A stretch of 45,255 nucleotides of DNA from a virus (IMGVR_UViG_3300045425_000095:1-45255); one strand, 5' to 3'; shown: positions 19,708 to 25,074, counted from the stretch's first letter. The notes: a model not told the origin generated them from the letters alone. Numbers and translations: made by a program.

Positions 19708-19863
19708 ATGGCATTCATCGCAACTTTCAAAGACGGATACAAGCGTACCATCGCACTCAAGACACAATCTGCCGCGCTAAAGTATGCGAAAGATCTCGAA
19801 GTTTGGTTTGCTGAAGGTTTCTATCCCGAGCGGATTCTTCTAAACGTAACGCCAAAGAAGTAA
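19708..19863 (+). CDS. Small basic hypothetical protein
   Basis: 51 residues from the ATG at 19708: A-F-I-A-T-F-K-D-G-Y-K-R-T-I-A-L-K-T-Q-S-A-A-L-K-Y-A-K-D-L, a beta hairpin and helix of the kind seen in small phage proteins that cap with Y-P-E-R-I. Followed by a terminator, so it ends a transcription unit. Function unknown. Confidence 0.6.
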   Translation: MAFIATFKDGYKRTIALKTQSAALKYAKDLEVWFAEGFYPERILLNVTPKK

Positions 19864-19869
19864 GGTATA

Positions 19870-19900
19870 CTTAAGGGAGACTAATCCTCTCCCTTTTTTT
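19870..19900 (+). terminator. Intrinsic terminator
   Basis: Stem AGGGAGA (19874-19880) / TCTCCCT (19888-19894) with a seven-T run. Confidence 0.9.
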
Positions 19901-19913
19901 ATACTTAATTGTT

Positions 19914-19990
19914 ACAATTATTTGAACGCAGGTTCGGTGGCGATAGTTGGTCAACCGGCGACCCAGCCGGTGTCTTTGCTGATTGTCCCC
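19914..19990. repeat. Recurrent post-terminator element, copy 3
   Basis: GCAGGTTCGGTGGCGA at 19928-19943 again directly after a terminator. Beyond it the sequence departs from copies 1 and 2 and holds an inverted repeat CCGGC/GCCGG near 19956-19970. Confidence 0.6.
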
Positions 19991-20044
19991 TTACTATAGG
20001 GCCAACCCAACCCATAAAACCGCCAAGGTGTGCCAGTTCGCCAA

Positions 20045-20088
20045 GTGGCACAGAGTACCCTCAGATCCCCCATCGGGCCCCTTAAGAT
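20045..20088 (+). promoter_or_regulatory. CTGGCACA-box promoter
   Basis: Variant box GTGGCACA 20045-20052; TAAGAT 20083-20088 (38 bp); the hairpin between is weak (CCC/GGG only). Confidence 0.7.
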
Positions 20089-20111
20089 AAACACAGTTCA
20101 ATCAACCGATC

Positions 20112-20318
20112 ATGATCGCAACCTACGCAACCGCCGCCGACTTCGCCAACTGGGAGGCCAAGGCCAAGGTCATGACGACCGCCTGTCTGCTCTGGTCTGC
20201 CCGCGATGCCCGCGCCGCTGCTCAGGCAATGAGAGGATGGAACCCCATTGCCGAGGGACGCTACGACGACGAGGCCAGCACCTACGGCGATGAACTTCGC
20301 CGCCGCCGTGCCGCCTGA
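20112..20318 (+). CDS. Conserved small phage protein (A-M-R-G-W-N-P type)
   Basis: 68 residues. The segment L-L-W-S-A-R-D-A-R-A-A-A-Q-A-M-R-G-W-N-P, followed by Y-D-D-E-A-S-T-Y-G-D-E-L-R-R-R-R, matches small phage proteins I recall, of unknown function; both parts are amphipathic helices. GC-rich codons. Start follows the ACAGTTCAATCAACCG leader; no Shine-Dalgarno. Confidence 0.7.
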   Translation: MIATYATAADFANWEAKAKVMTTACLLWSARDARAAAQAMRGWNPIAEGRYDDEASTYGDELRRRRAA

Positions 20319-20322
20319 GGCA

Positions 20323-20366
20323 CTGGCACAAGGGGGACTCTGATCCCCCTCCAGACCCCTTAAGAT
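20323..20366 (+). promoter_or_regulatory. CTGGCACA-box promoter, GGGGGA hairpin class
   Basis: Box 20323-20330; hairpin GGGGGA (20332-20337) / TCCCCC (20344-20349); TAAGAT 20361-20366 (38 bp). Confidence 0.8.
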
Positions 20367-20388
20367 AAACACAGTTCAATCAACCGAC

Positions 20389-20556
20389 ATGCGAATCGAA
20401 GTCCGCTACCAGAACCCCTACAATGCTTGCGAGTGGCGCTCCCAGTGGTTCTCCACAATGTCGGAGGCTGAGTGTATGGTGGAGTTCTACCGCTCCTGCG
20501 GGTCACCCTCGCACATCGCCCCCTCATCCCTGGCACAGTTCGCCCACCTTGCCTAG
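20389..20556 (+). CDS. Small hypothetical protein
   Basis: 55 residues: R-I-E-V-R-Y-Q-N-P-Y-N-A-C-E-W-R-S-Q-W-F-S-T-M-S-E-A-E-C-M-V-E-F-Y. A beta-alpha unit with W and C pairs. The next variant box starts at the last base of its TAG stop. A CTGGCACA also occurs inside the gene (20530) without a -10 at the right distance. Function unknown. Confidence 0.6.
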   Translation: MRIEVRYQNPYNACEWRSQWFSTMSEAECMVEFYRSCGSPSHIAPSSLAQFAHLA

Positions 20557-20600
20557 TGGCACAAGGGGACCCGCAACGGTCCCCACCAACCTGCTACAAT
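20556..20600 (+). promoter_or_regulatory. CTGGCACA-box promoter, GGGGACC hairpin class
   Basis: Variant box GTGGCACA 20556-20563; hairpin GGGGACC (20565-20571) / GGTCCCC (20578-20584); extended -10 TGCTACAAT, TACAAT 20595-20600 (39 bp). Confidence 0.8.
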
Positions 20601-20625
20601 TAACAAGTAAACCGAAAGGAAACCG

Positions 20626-20865
20626 ATGACTACCGCAACCGCCACCGAGACCTACAACGAATGGGCAAACTGGGCAACCTGGAACGTTGCTCTCTGGATT
20701 CAGAATGACGAGCGTCTCTATAAAGTTGCTCGCCAATATGATCGCTACGATGCACTCATCCCCCGCCTAGAGTATGCATTCGGTCAGATGACCCCAGACG
20801 GTGCCCGATGGATGGATCCCACCATCGACACCGCCGCCCTAGATGAGATGCTCGCCGATCTCTGA
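20626..20865 (+). CDS. DUF7249-like small phage protein
   Basis: 79 residues. Y-N-E-W-A-N-W-A-T-W-N-V-A-L-W-I-Q-N-D-E-R-L-Y near the N-terminus matches the signature of DUF7249-type phage proteins (N-G-W-x-N-x-x-T-W-N-V-x-L-W). The C-terminal part is acidic and ends A-A-L-D-E-M-L-A-D-L. Its leader includes GAAAGGAAACC, one of the few in the array with a Shine-Dalgarno-like AAGGA. Biochemical role unknown. Confidence 0.75.
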   Translation: MTTATATETYNEWANWATWNVALWIQNDERLYKVARQYDRYDALIPRLEYAFGQMTPDGARWMDPTIDTAALDEMLADL

Positions 20866-20866
20866 A

Positions 20867-20910
20867 CTGGCACAAGGGGGACTCGGTTCCCCCTCCAGAC
20901 CCCTTAAGAT
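20867..20910 (+). promoter_or_regulatory. CTGGCACA-box promoter, GGGGGA hairpin class
   Basis: Box 20867-20874, 2 nt after the stop; hairpin GGGGGA (20876-20881) / TCCCCC (20888-20893); TAAGAT 20905-20910 (38 bp). Confidence 0.8.
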
Positions 20911-20935
20911 AAACACAGTTCACACCCCGAGACCA

Positions 20936-21130
20936 ATGCAAATCTCCAAAGTCTACGCTGTGATGGGTGGGTTTGATTATGAAGGCGAATCCTTCAAATC
21001 GCTCCGCTTGTTCGACTGCTACTCAACTGCAGTTAAGTATATGCATCACCTCGAAGAACAGGAGGGTTTCGATTATTCTGTGATGGATACCCGCGAGGTG
21101 TGCATGGAGTCCGCTCTCGCAACCGCCTGA
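20936..21130 (+). CDS. Small phage protein (G-G-F-D-Y-E-G type)
   Basis: 64 residues from the ATG at 20936. K-V-Y-A-V-M-G-G-F-D-Y-E-G-E-S, then S-L-R-L-F-D-C-Y-S-T-A-V-K-Y and F-D-Y-S-V-M-D-T-R-E-V match a small beta-alpha-beta family widespread in phages, without known function. Stop is followed by a box 4 nt later. Confidence 0.7.
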   Translation: MQISKVYAVMGGFDYEGESFKSLRLFDCYSTAVKYMHHLEEQEGFDYSVMDTREVCMESALATA

Positions 21131-21134
21131 GGCA

Positions 21135-21179
21135 CTGGCACAAGGGGACCCGCAACGGTCCCCACCAACCTGCTACAAT
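21135..21179 (+). promoter_or_regulatory. CTGGCACA-box promoter, GGGGACC hairpin class
   Basis: Box 21135-21142; hairpin GGGGACC (21144-21150) / GGTCCCC (21157-21163); extended -10 TGCTACAAT, TACAAT 21174-21179 (39 bp). Confidence 0.8.
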
Positions 21180-21207
21180 TAACGAAGTTCAATCAACCGA
21201 ACAGATC

Positions 21208-21471
21208 ATGCTCAGCACCGTCATCCGCAGCAGCATCCGCAGCATCCTGATTCAGCACGGTCCCCATACCTGCTCCGATCTGGTTCGTGAAATGGGTCTA
21301 GATCCTCGCCGCCACAAGGGCACCATCCACGCTATGATGGTGGACATGGAGCGCGATGGGATTCTGGATGCCACTCGCGCCGACAATGGCAAGCGGGACC
21401 TCTGGTTCATCGTGCCAACCGCGATCCGCAAGCGGGACCGCCTCGCCGCCGCCTTTATGACAATCGGTTAA
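21208..21471 (+). CDS. Small winged-helix DNA-binding protein
   Basis: 87 residues from the ATG at 21208. S-S-I-R-S-I-L-I-Q-H-G-P-H-T-C-S-D-L-V-R-E-M-G-L-D, then K-G-T-I-H-A-M-M-V-D-M-E-R-D-G-I-L and R-D-L-W-F-I-V-P read as a winged helix-turn-helix: two helices, recognition helix with the M-x-x-M-E-R-D-G-I-L pattern, and wing strand. Candidate transcription regulator within the array. GC-rich. Its last ten bases match those of the 19496 gene. Confidence 0.7.
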   Translation: MLSTVIRSSIRSILIQHGPHTCSDLVREMGLDPRRHKGTIHAMMVDMERDGILDATRADNGKRDLWFIVPTAIRKRDRLAAAFMTIG

Positions 21472-21516
21472 GTTGCACAAGGGGACCCGAAACGGTCCCC
21501 CCTGACCGACTACAAT
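21472..21516 (+). promoter_or_regulatory. CTGGCACA-box promoter, GGGGACC hairpin class
   Basis: Variant box GTTGCACA 21472-21479 directly after the stop; hairpin GGGGACC (21481-21487) / GGTCCCC (21494-21500); TACAAT 21511-21516 (39 bp). Confidence 0.75.
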
Positions 21517-21538
21517 TAACGAAGTTCACCACCGACCG

Positions 21539-21733
21539 ATGCCTACCACCGAAATTATCAACGGGCAGACATTCACGATCACCCGCCTCCCTGCCGCTCC
21601 AATTAAGCGTAGCGACCTCATGTTCTCTCGCGTGGGAGGTGCCAAAACCCGCTTCTACGCCGCCACTGGCGCCGGTAGGAATGGGAGGGAAGTGGAGCGC
21701 CGCATCGCTGCCGCCGGTACTGAGATCGCATGA
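21539..21733 (+). CDS. Small basic hypothetical protein
   Basis: 64 residues: T-E-I-I-N-G-Q-T-F-T-I-T-R-L-P, then K-R-S-D-L-M-F-S-R-V-G-G-A-K and G-R-N-G-R-E-V-E-R-R-I-A-A-A-G. N-terminal strands and a basic helical tail. Leader GTTCACCACCGACCG without Shine-Dalgarno. Function unknown. Confidence 0.6.
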   Translation: MPTTEIINGQTFTITRLPAAPIKRSDLMFSRVGGAKTRFYAATGAGRNGREVERRIAAAGTEIA

Positions 21734-21741
21734 TCCCTACG

Positions 21742-21775
21742 GGGGGTTGCAAAATCCCCCTCAACCGACTACAAT
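21742..21775 (+). promoter_or_regulatory. Array module without the box
   Basis: Hairpin GGGGG (21742-21746) / CCCCC (21756-21760), TACAAT 21770-21775. No CTGGCACA at the expected place. Its leader is nearly identical to that of the 22231 module. Confidence 0.65.
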
Positions 21776-21800
21776 TAGCGAAGTTCACCACCCGAGACCG

Positions 21801-21998
21801 ATGCCTACCACCGCAACCCTGACCCTGATCGGCGCAACCTTCGCATCCGTTGCCGAAACCGATCCGCGTGGAATCTCCGAAGACATTCGCACGATGCACA
21901 AAACCGATCTGGGCGCCGAGATCCTTCGCCTGATTGTGCGGGATGACCTCGGCGGCGCTGCTAATGTCATCGCCAACGCTCTCTGGGTTAACCTCTGA
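21801..21998 (+). CDS. Small acidic hypothetical protein
   Basis: 65 residues: T-A-T-L-T-L-I-G-A-T-F-A-S-V-A-E-T-D-P-R-G-I-S-E-D-I, then helical G-A-E-I-L-R-L-I-V-R-D-D-L-G-G-A-A-N-V-I. GC-rich. Start chosen as the ATG after the GTTCACCACCCGAGACCG leader. Function unknown. Confidence 0.6.
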   Translation: MPTTATLTLIGATFASVAETDPRGISEDIRTMHKTDLGAEILRLIVRDDLGGAANVIANALWVNL

Positions 21999-22005
21999 TT
22001 CTCAA

Positions 22006-22040
22006 GGGGGGACGCTGATCCCCCCGATCCATGCTACAAT
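22006..22040 (+). promoter_or_regulatory. Array module without the box
   Basis: 7-bp hairpin GGGGGGA (22006-22012) / TCCCCCC (22019-22025); extended -10 TGCTACAAT (22032-22040). CTGATTCTCAAGG before it may be a decayed box. Confidence 0.65.
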
Positions 22041-22065
22041 TACAGCAGTTCACCACCCGAGACCA

Positions 22066-22230
22066 ATGACCCGCCTCCTGACCGTCCGCTGCCCATCCGC
22101 TGCCTGGGAGAACGACACGCTTCCTGCTGATCAGGCGCAGGACCTCTGCTTTGACCTCTCCATTGAGTACGGGTACGCGATGATCCTAGAAGGCGAGCAG
22201 ATCATTGGAGAGTACCGCAACGGGCAATGA
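22066..22230 (+). CDS. Small hypothetical protein
   Basis: 54 residues: R-L-L-T-V-R-C-P-S-A-A-W-E-N-D, then A-Q-D-L-C-F-D-L-S-I-E-Y-G-Y-A-M-I-L-E-G-E. Beta-alpha-beta, acidic, GC-rich. Leader GTTCACCACCCGAGACCA. Function unknown. Confidence 0.6.
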   Translation: MTRLLTVRCPSAAWENDTLPADQAQDLCFDLSIEYGYAMILEGEQIIGEYRNGQ

Positions 22231-22237
22231 TCCCCAC

Positions 22238-22272
22238 GGGGGGTTGCAAAATCCCCCCCGACCGTCTACAAT
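22238..22272 (+). promoter_or_regulatory. Array module without the box
   Basis: Hairpin GGGGGG (22238-22243) / CCCCCC (22253-22258), TACAAT 22267-22272; second copy of the 21742-type module. Confidence 0.65.
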
Positions 22273-22297
22273 TAACGAAGTTCACCACCCGAGACCG

Positions 22298-22567
22298 ATG
22301 ACTACCGCAACCGCTCCCGCTTACCGCACTTTCACCACCGCCGAGTCGAGTGCTATCTACAACCTGCACATTGAGCAGGAAGGTTATGTGGAAGTGATCT
22401 TTCAAAATAACCCTAACCGCGCTTATGGTTTCAACAGCAATCCTACATTTTGCGCTGACCTGATTGACATCCTTTCCTATAGCGATCTGCGCGGAGAATC
22501 GCTGGGTCGCGTTATCGCTCAAGCGCGGAAGAATGGCAACCTGGAAGCAATCGCTGAGGAGATCTGA
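22298..22567 (+). CDS. KTSC-domain-like small protein
   Basis: 89 residues from the ATG at 22298. Y-V-E-V-I-F-Q-N-N-P-N-R-A-Y-G-F then L-R-G-E-S-L-G-R-V-I-A-Q-A-R-K-N-G match the strand-strand-then-S-x-G-R-helix layout of KTSC-like domains, as in the 18414 gene. Possibly a paralogue of that gene at low identity. Role unknown. Confidence 0.65.
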   Translation: MTTATAPAYRTFTTAESSAIYNLHIEQEGYVEVIFQNNPNRAYGFNSNPTFCADLIDILSYSDLRGESLGRVIAQARKNGNLEAIAEEI

Positions 22568-22582
22568 GTAAGGTATATTTAA

Positions 22583-22621
22583 GGGGGCGGGTCACACCTC
22601 CCCCCGAATCCATGCTACAAT
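22583..22621 (+). promoter_or_regulatory. Array module without the box
   Basis: Hairpin GGGGG (22583-22587) / CCCCC (22601-22605); extended -10 TGCTACAAT ending 22621. Leader same as the 22006 module. Confidence 0.65.
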
Positions 22622-22646
22622 TACAGCAGTTCACCACCCGAGACCA

Positions 22647-22823
22647 ATGATCGCCACCGCCTTCGCCGACCTCTGCTCCAATGAACTGCTGATCGAACTG
22701 GATTGGTTGCTGGATCAACCCGACACCGCTACCAACCGCCGCCAGATCCGCGCCTACCGCAAAGAACTGCAGACACGCGGGCAGCGGCGCCAGTACCTGG
22801 AGGACAACTTCGCCTGGGGTTGA
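22647..22823 (+). CDS. Small helical hypothetical protein
   Basis: 58 residues: C-S-N-E-L-L-I-E-L-D-W-L-L-D-Q-P-D-T-A-T-N-R-R-Q-I-R-A-Y-R-K-E-L-Q-T-R-G. Two amphipathic helices, the second strongly basic. GC-rich. Could bind nucleic acid; not recognised. Confidence 0.6.
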   Translation: MIATAFADLCSNELLIELDWLLDQPDTATNRRQIRAYRKELQTRGQRRQYLEDNFAWG

Positions 22824-22829
22824 CCCCAC

Positions 22830-22863
22830 GGGGGGCACCGATCCCCCCGATCCATGATACAAT
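22830..22863 (+). promoter_or_regulatory. Array module without the box
   Basis: Hairpin GGGGGG (22830-22835) / CCCCCC (22843-22848); extended -10 TGATACAAT with TACAAT 22858-22863. Confidence 0.65.
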
Positions 22864-22889
22864 TAACAAGTCCCCAACCGACACCGATC

Positions 22890-23087
22890 ATGCAAGTCCA
22901 AATCACACCCGTCGTTCTCAACCTGACCCCGATGCAGTTAGTCTGCCTGCAGGATGCAGTCTCACTTCGCTACCACGAAATGAGCGGCATCGTTAACAAC
23001 GAAGACCTGTATCCTGATCAACCTCAGGACAATCCCCAGCGCCTGACTGCACTTCGTGATCTACACTTACTGATGAACAACTACTGA
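22890..23087 (+). CDS. Small phage hypothetical protein
   Basis: 65 residues from the ATG at 22890: L-T-P-M-Q-L-V-C-L-Q-D-A-V-S-L-R-Y-H-E-M-S-G-I-V, then R-L-T-A-L-R-D-L-H-L-L-M. A helical hairpin resembling small phage proteins with L-x-x-L-x-x-A-V-x-x-R-Y. Function unknown. Confidence 0.65.
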   Translation: MQVQITPVVLNLTPMQLVCLQDAVSLRYHEMSGIVNNEDLYPDQPQDNPQRLTALRDLHLLMNNY

Positions 23088-23100
23088 GTTAGTTACATCT

Positions 23101-23136
23101 GGGGAGACACACTCTCCCCCCTCATTCGTTACACTT
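23101..23136 (+). promoter_or_regulatory. Hairpin with possible TACACT -10
   Basis: 7-bp stem GGGGAGA (23101-23107) / TCTCCCC (23113-23119), then GTTACACTTT, about where array -10 elements lie. The leader has no AGTCAACC motif. Confidence 0.45.
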
Positions 23137-23153
23137 TCCTCCGCATTATCACG

Positions 23154-23459
23154 ATGTCTACTCTCACCGTCAAGACTAACAACATCCCCCGTGATCTAAT
23201 CTCGGCGTTCGAACTTCCGCCGGCAAAATATAGCGAACTCCGCAAAGAGTTTGACTACCTGGACGACGCAGACTTCGAGTATGCGATGTTTTTTGAGTAC
23301 AGGGGACAAGTGTATGCTCTGGCGGAGTTTCTTCGGACAGAGGGTGATCTACTGGCGCAGGGTTGGCAGGGTATCTGTAACCAAACCTATTTCAGCGGTT
23401 TGGTTGTTAAGATCGTTGAATCTTGCGAGCGTATTGTAGTCGGCAGGTATTGCGTCTAA
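23154..23459 (+). CDS. Conserved phage hypothetical protein, end of array
   Basis: 101 residues. The pattern I-P-R-D-L-I-S-A-F-E-L-P, E-F-D-Y-L-D-D-A-D, Y-A-M-F-F-E-Y-R-G-Q-V-Y-A-L-A-E-F and G-W-Q-G-I-C-N-Q-T-Y-F-S-G-L-V-V belongs to a family I recall from phages and cyanobacteria with no known biochemical role. It is the last gene of the GC-rich array. Confidence 0.7.
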   Translation: MSTLTVKTNNIPRDLISAFELPPAKYSELRKEFDYLDDADFEYAMFFEYRGQVYALAEFLRTEGDLLAQGWQGICNQTYFSGLVVKIVESCERIVVGRYCV

Positions 23460-23471
23460 GTTACACTTAGG

Positions 23472-23500
23472 GGGTGCTGAGTTCGTTACACTTAGCACCC
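23472..23500 (+). terminator. Strong hairpin closing the array
   Basis: GGGTGCT (23472-23478) / AGCACCC (23494-23500), extendable by three inner pairs including one G-T; no T-run, so termination is uncertain. A 9-bp direct repeat TCGTGCTTA follows. I see no tRNA or gene in the rest of 23501-23663. Confidence 0.5.
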
Positions 23501-23654
23501 TTATGTTCGTGCTTAAATACAGTCATCAGTCGTGCTTATGGACAGTGTTTTTATTGATTAGCGTTCCTTATGGGCGGCGCCATGCGGATAAAAATCGATG
23601 GGTCCCTGTAACCTACAAATCTTAAGAAACGCGATAGTTATATAAGACTCTCAC

Positions 23655-23669
23655 AAAAAATGCTATAAT
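23655..23669 (+). promoter_or_regulatory. Extended -10 promoter
   Basis: TGCTATAAT at 23661-23669; no -35 match. Expected start near 23676, upstream of the 23712 gene. Confidence 0.6.
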
Positions 23670-23711
23670 GTTCTGAGTCCTCAAAAAAAATCACGGCCGT
23701 AAAAAATCAAA

Positions 23712-23894
23712 GTGAATTACCCTATCCCTCAAAAAAATCGCGTCCAAAAAAATTCACGGAAAACCCCCTATTGGAATTTTTGGAAGGTTGTGTTTGCTGG
23801 GTGGTTGATTCGTTACCCTGGTAAGGTTTTCCGTATTATTGGAGTACCTCTGGGATTCTTATTAGTGATGATATATAATGCGTTGACAAAATAA
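23712..23894 (+). CDS. Possible small membrane protein, GTG start
   Basis: 60 residues. The only possible start is GTG at 23712, since an in-frame TAA lies 12 nt upstream and no early ATG exists. N-terminus basic (K-N-R-V-Q-K-N-S-R-K), then F-W-K-V-V-F-A-G-W-L-I-R and V-F-R-I-I-G-V-P-L-G-F-L-L-V-M-I-Y, one or two membrane segments. No Shine-Dalgarno. Real protein likely but start weak. Confidence 0.5.
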   Translation: MNYPIPQKNRVQKNSRKTPYWNFWKVVFAGWLIRYPGKVFRIIGVPLGFLLVMIYNALTK

Positions 23895-23900
23895 CACTAT

Positions 23901-24086
23901 ATGTCTCATAAATTATATCACATATATGCTCGTGGTCAATGCATTTACCATTCACTTAAAGAAGATGAATTTGAAACAACTTGGATTGCATTAAATCGTC
24001 TCTCAGATTTATTATCAACCAATAAAGAATTATCATATGAAGAAGTAACAGTAAATAAGGAATTAATTTTAAATTCTTCACATTGA
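23901..24086 (+). CDS. Conserved small cyanophage protein
   Basis: 61 residues: K-L-Y-H-I-Y-A-R-G-Q-C-I-Y-H-S-L-K-E-D-E-F-E-T-T-W, then L-S-Y-E-E-V. I recall near-identical small proteins next to baseplate genes in other T4-like cyanophages; function unknown. Six nt after the preceding stop. Confidence 0.75.
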   Translation: MSHKLYHIYARGQCIYHSLKEDEFETTWIALNRLSDLLSTNKELSYEEVTVNKELILNSSH

Positions 24087-24093
24087 CAAATTC

Positions 24094-24100
24094 TAAATAG
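24094..24100 (+). promoter_or_regulatory. Possible T4-type late promoter
   Basis: CTAAATA 24094-24100, close to the T4 late -10 (TATAAATA), 35 nt before the glycosyltransferase ATG. Confidence 0.4.
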
Positions 24101-24134
24101 AACGCTAAAATGACTTGAGGTTTAAATAAAATTT

Positions 24135-24917
24135 ATGGCAAAAGGATTTACCGTTAAAGCAGCAGCACCAACTCCCAAGACTGAAGATTGGGATTATGAT
24201 GCAATCAAAAATAGAATGAAAGGAAAATCAATTGTTTTCTGCCTTCCAGGTAGAGGATGTTCTTTTACCTTTCTTAAAGCATTTGTTCAGTTATGTTTTG
24301 ATGTAGTTCAAAATGGAATGAGTATTCAGATCTCTCAAGATTACTCATCAATGGTTAACTTTGCTCGTTGTAAGGTTTTAGGAGCAAATGTTCTTCGTGG
24401 ACCTAAGCAAATTCCTTGGGATGGAAAACTTAATTATGATTACCAACTTTGGATTGATAGTGATATTGTTTTCAACACAGAAAAGTTTTGGCAACTTTGT
24501 GATATGGCATTATCAGAACCTGATGAAGAAGGTAACGTAAATGAAAGAGAAATTGTTGGTGGTTGGTATGCCACAGAAGACGGAGTTACCACTTCTGTTG
24601 CACACTGGTTGGAAGAAGATGACTTCCGTAAGAACGGTGGAGTTATGAATCACGAGACTGTTGAATCAATTAGTAAGCGTCGTAAACCATTCACAGTTGA
24701 TTACACTGGATTTGGTTGGGTACTCATTAAGAAAGGAGTTTTTGAGAGTCTTGAATATCCTTGGTTTGCTCCAAAGATGCAAGTCTTTGAATCAGGTGCA
24801 GTTCAGGATATGTGCGGAGAGGATGTTTCATTCTGCCTTGATGCAATTGAAAAGGGTTTTGATATTTGGTGTGATCCACGTATTCGCGTTGGTCATGAAA
24901 AAACACGTATTATTTAA
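24135..24917 (+). CDS. GT-A type glycosyltransferase
   Basis: 260 residues. A Rossmann-like start (S-I-V-F-C-L-P-G-R-G), then L-W-I-D-S-D-I-V-F (D108-x-D110), the metal- and nucleotide-sugar-binding DxD motif of GT-A enzymes. G-W-V-L-I-K-K-G-V-F-E (about 194) and G-E-D-V-S-F-C (E229, D230) followed by H254 fit the acceptor side and catalytic base region. It would transfer a sugar to phage DNA bases, virion proteins or a host surface glycan; the target cannot be told. Such enzymes are common in cyanophages. GAGG-TTTAAATAAA precedes the start. Confidence 0.75.
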   Translation: MAKGFTVKAAAPTPKTEDWDYDAIKNRMKGKSIVFCLPGRGCSFTFLKAFVQLCFDVVQNGMSIQISQDYSSMVNFARCKVLGANVLRGPKQIPWDGKLNYDYQLWIDSDIVFNTEKFWQLCDMALSEPDEEGNVNEREIVGGWYATEDGVTTSVAHWLEEDDFRKNGGVMNHETVESISKRRKPFTVDYTGFGWVLIKKGVFESLEYPWFAPKMQVFESGAVQDMCGEDVSFCLDAIEKGFDIWCDPRIRVGHEKTRII

Positions 24918-24933
24918 TTGGAGATTTTAAATT

Positions 24934-25074
24934 ATGGCAAAAAGACCAAATCTAAGTTCAGAGCAAATTGAATCTAAACCCAAGTCTACCCGTCAAGGAC
25001 TTGGAAGAAATACAAAATATGCTGCAACCTCAAGGAATAGGGCAAGAAAAAAATATAGAGGTCAAGGAAAATAA
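24934..25074 (+). CDS. Small very basic protein
   Basis: 46 residues, starting 17 nt after the glycosyltransferase stop with TTGGAG upstream. M-A-K-R-P-N-L-S-S-E-Q-I-E-S-K-P-K then R-N-T-K-Y-A-A-T-S-R-N-R-A-R-K-K-Y-R-G-Q-G-K. Strongly positive, probably nucleic-acid binding or a head component. I recall close relatives in other T4-like cyanophages. A terminator follows. Confidence 0.75.
   Translation: MAKRPNLSSEQIESKPKSTRQGLGRNTKYAATSRNRARKKYRGQGK

Noticed and set aside
20030-20372. Several overlapping open frames on both strands near 20.0-20.4 kb
   Set aside because: The GC-rich composition reduces stop codons; only the frame at 20112 fits the promoter, leader and family pattern.
16193-22863. 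Integron-type gene cassettes
   Set aside because: No integrase gene and no attC-like sites; the shared parts are promoter modules, not recombination sites of that type.
23501-23663. tRNA or small RNA in the gap after the array
   Set aside because: I found no cloverleaf or CCA end; only a direct repeat, a weak late-type motif and a hairpin upstream.
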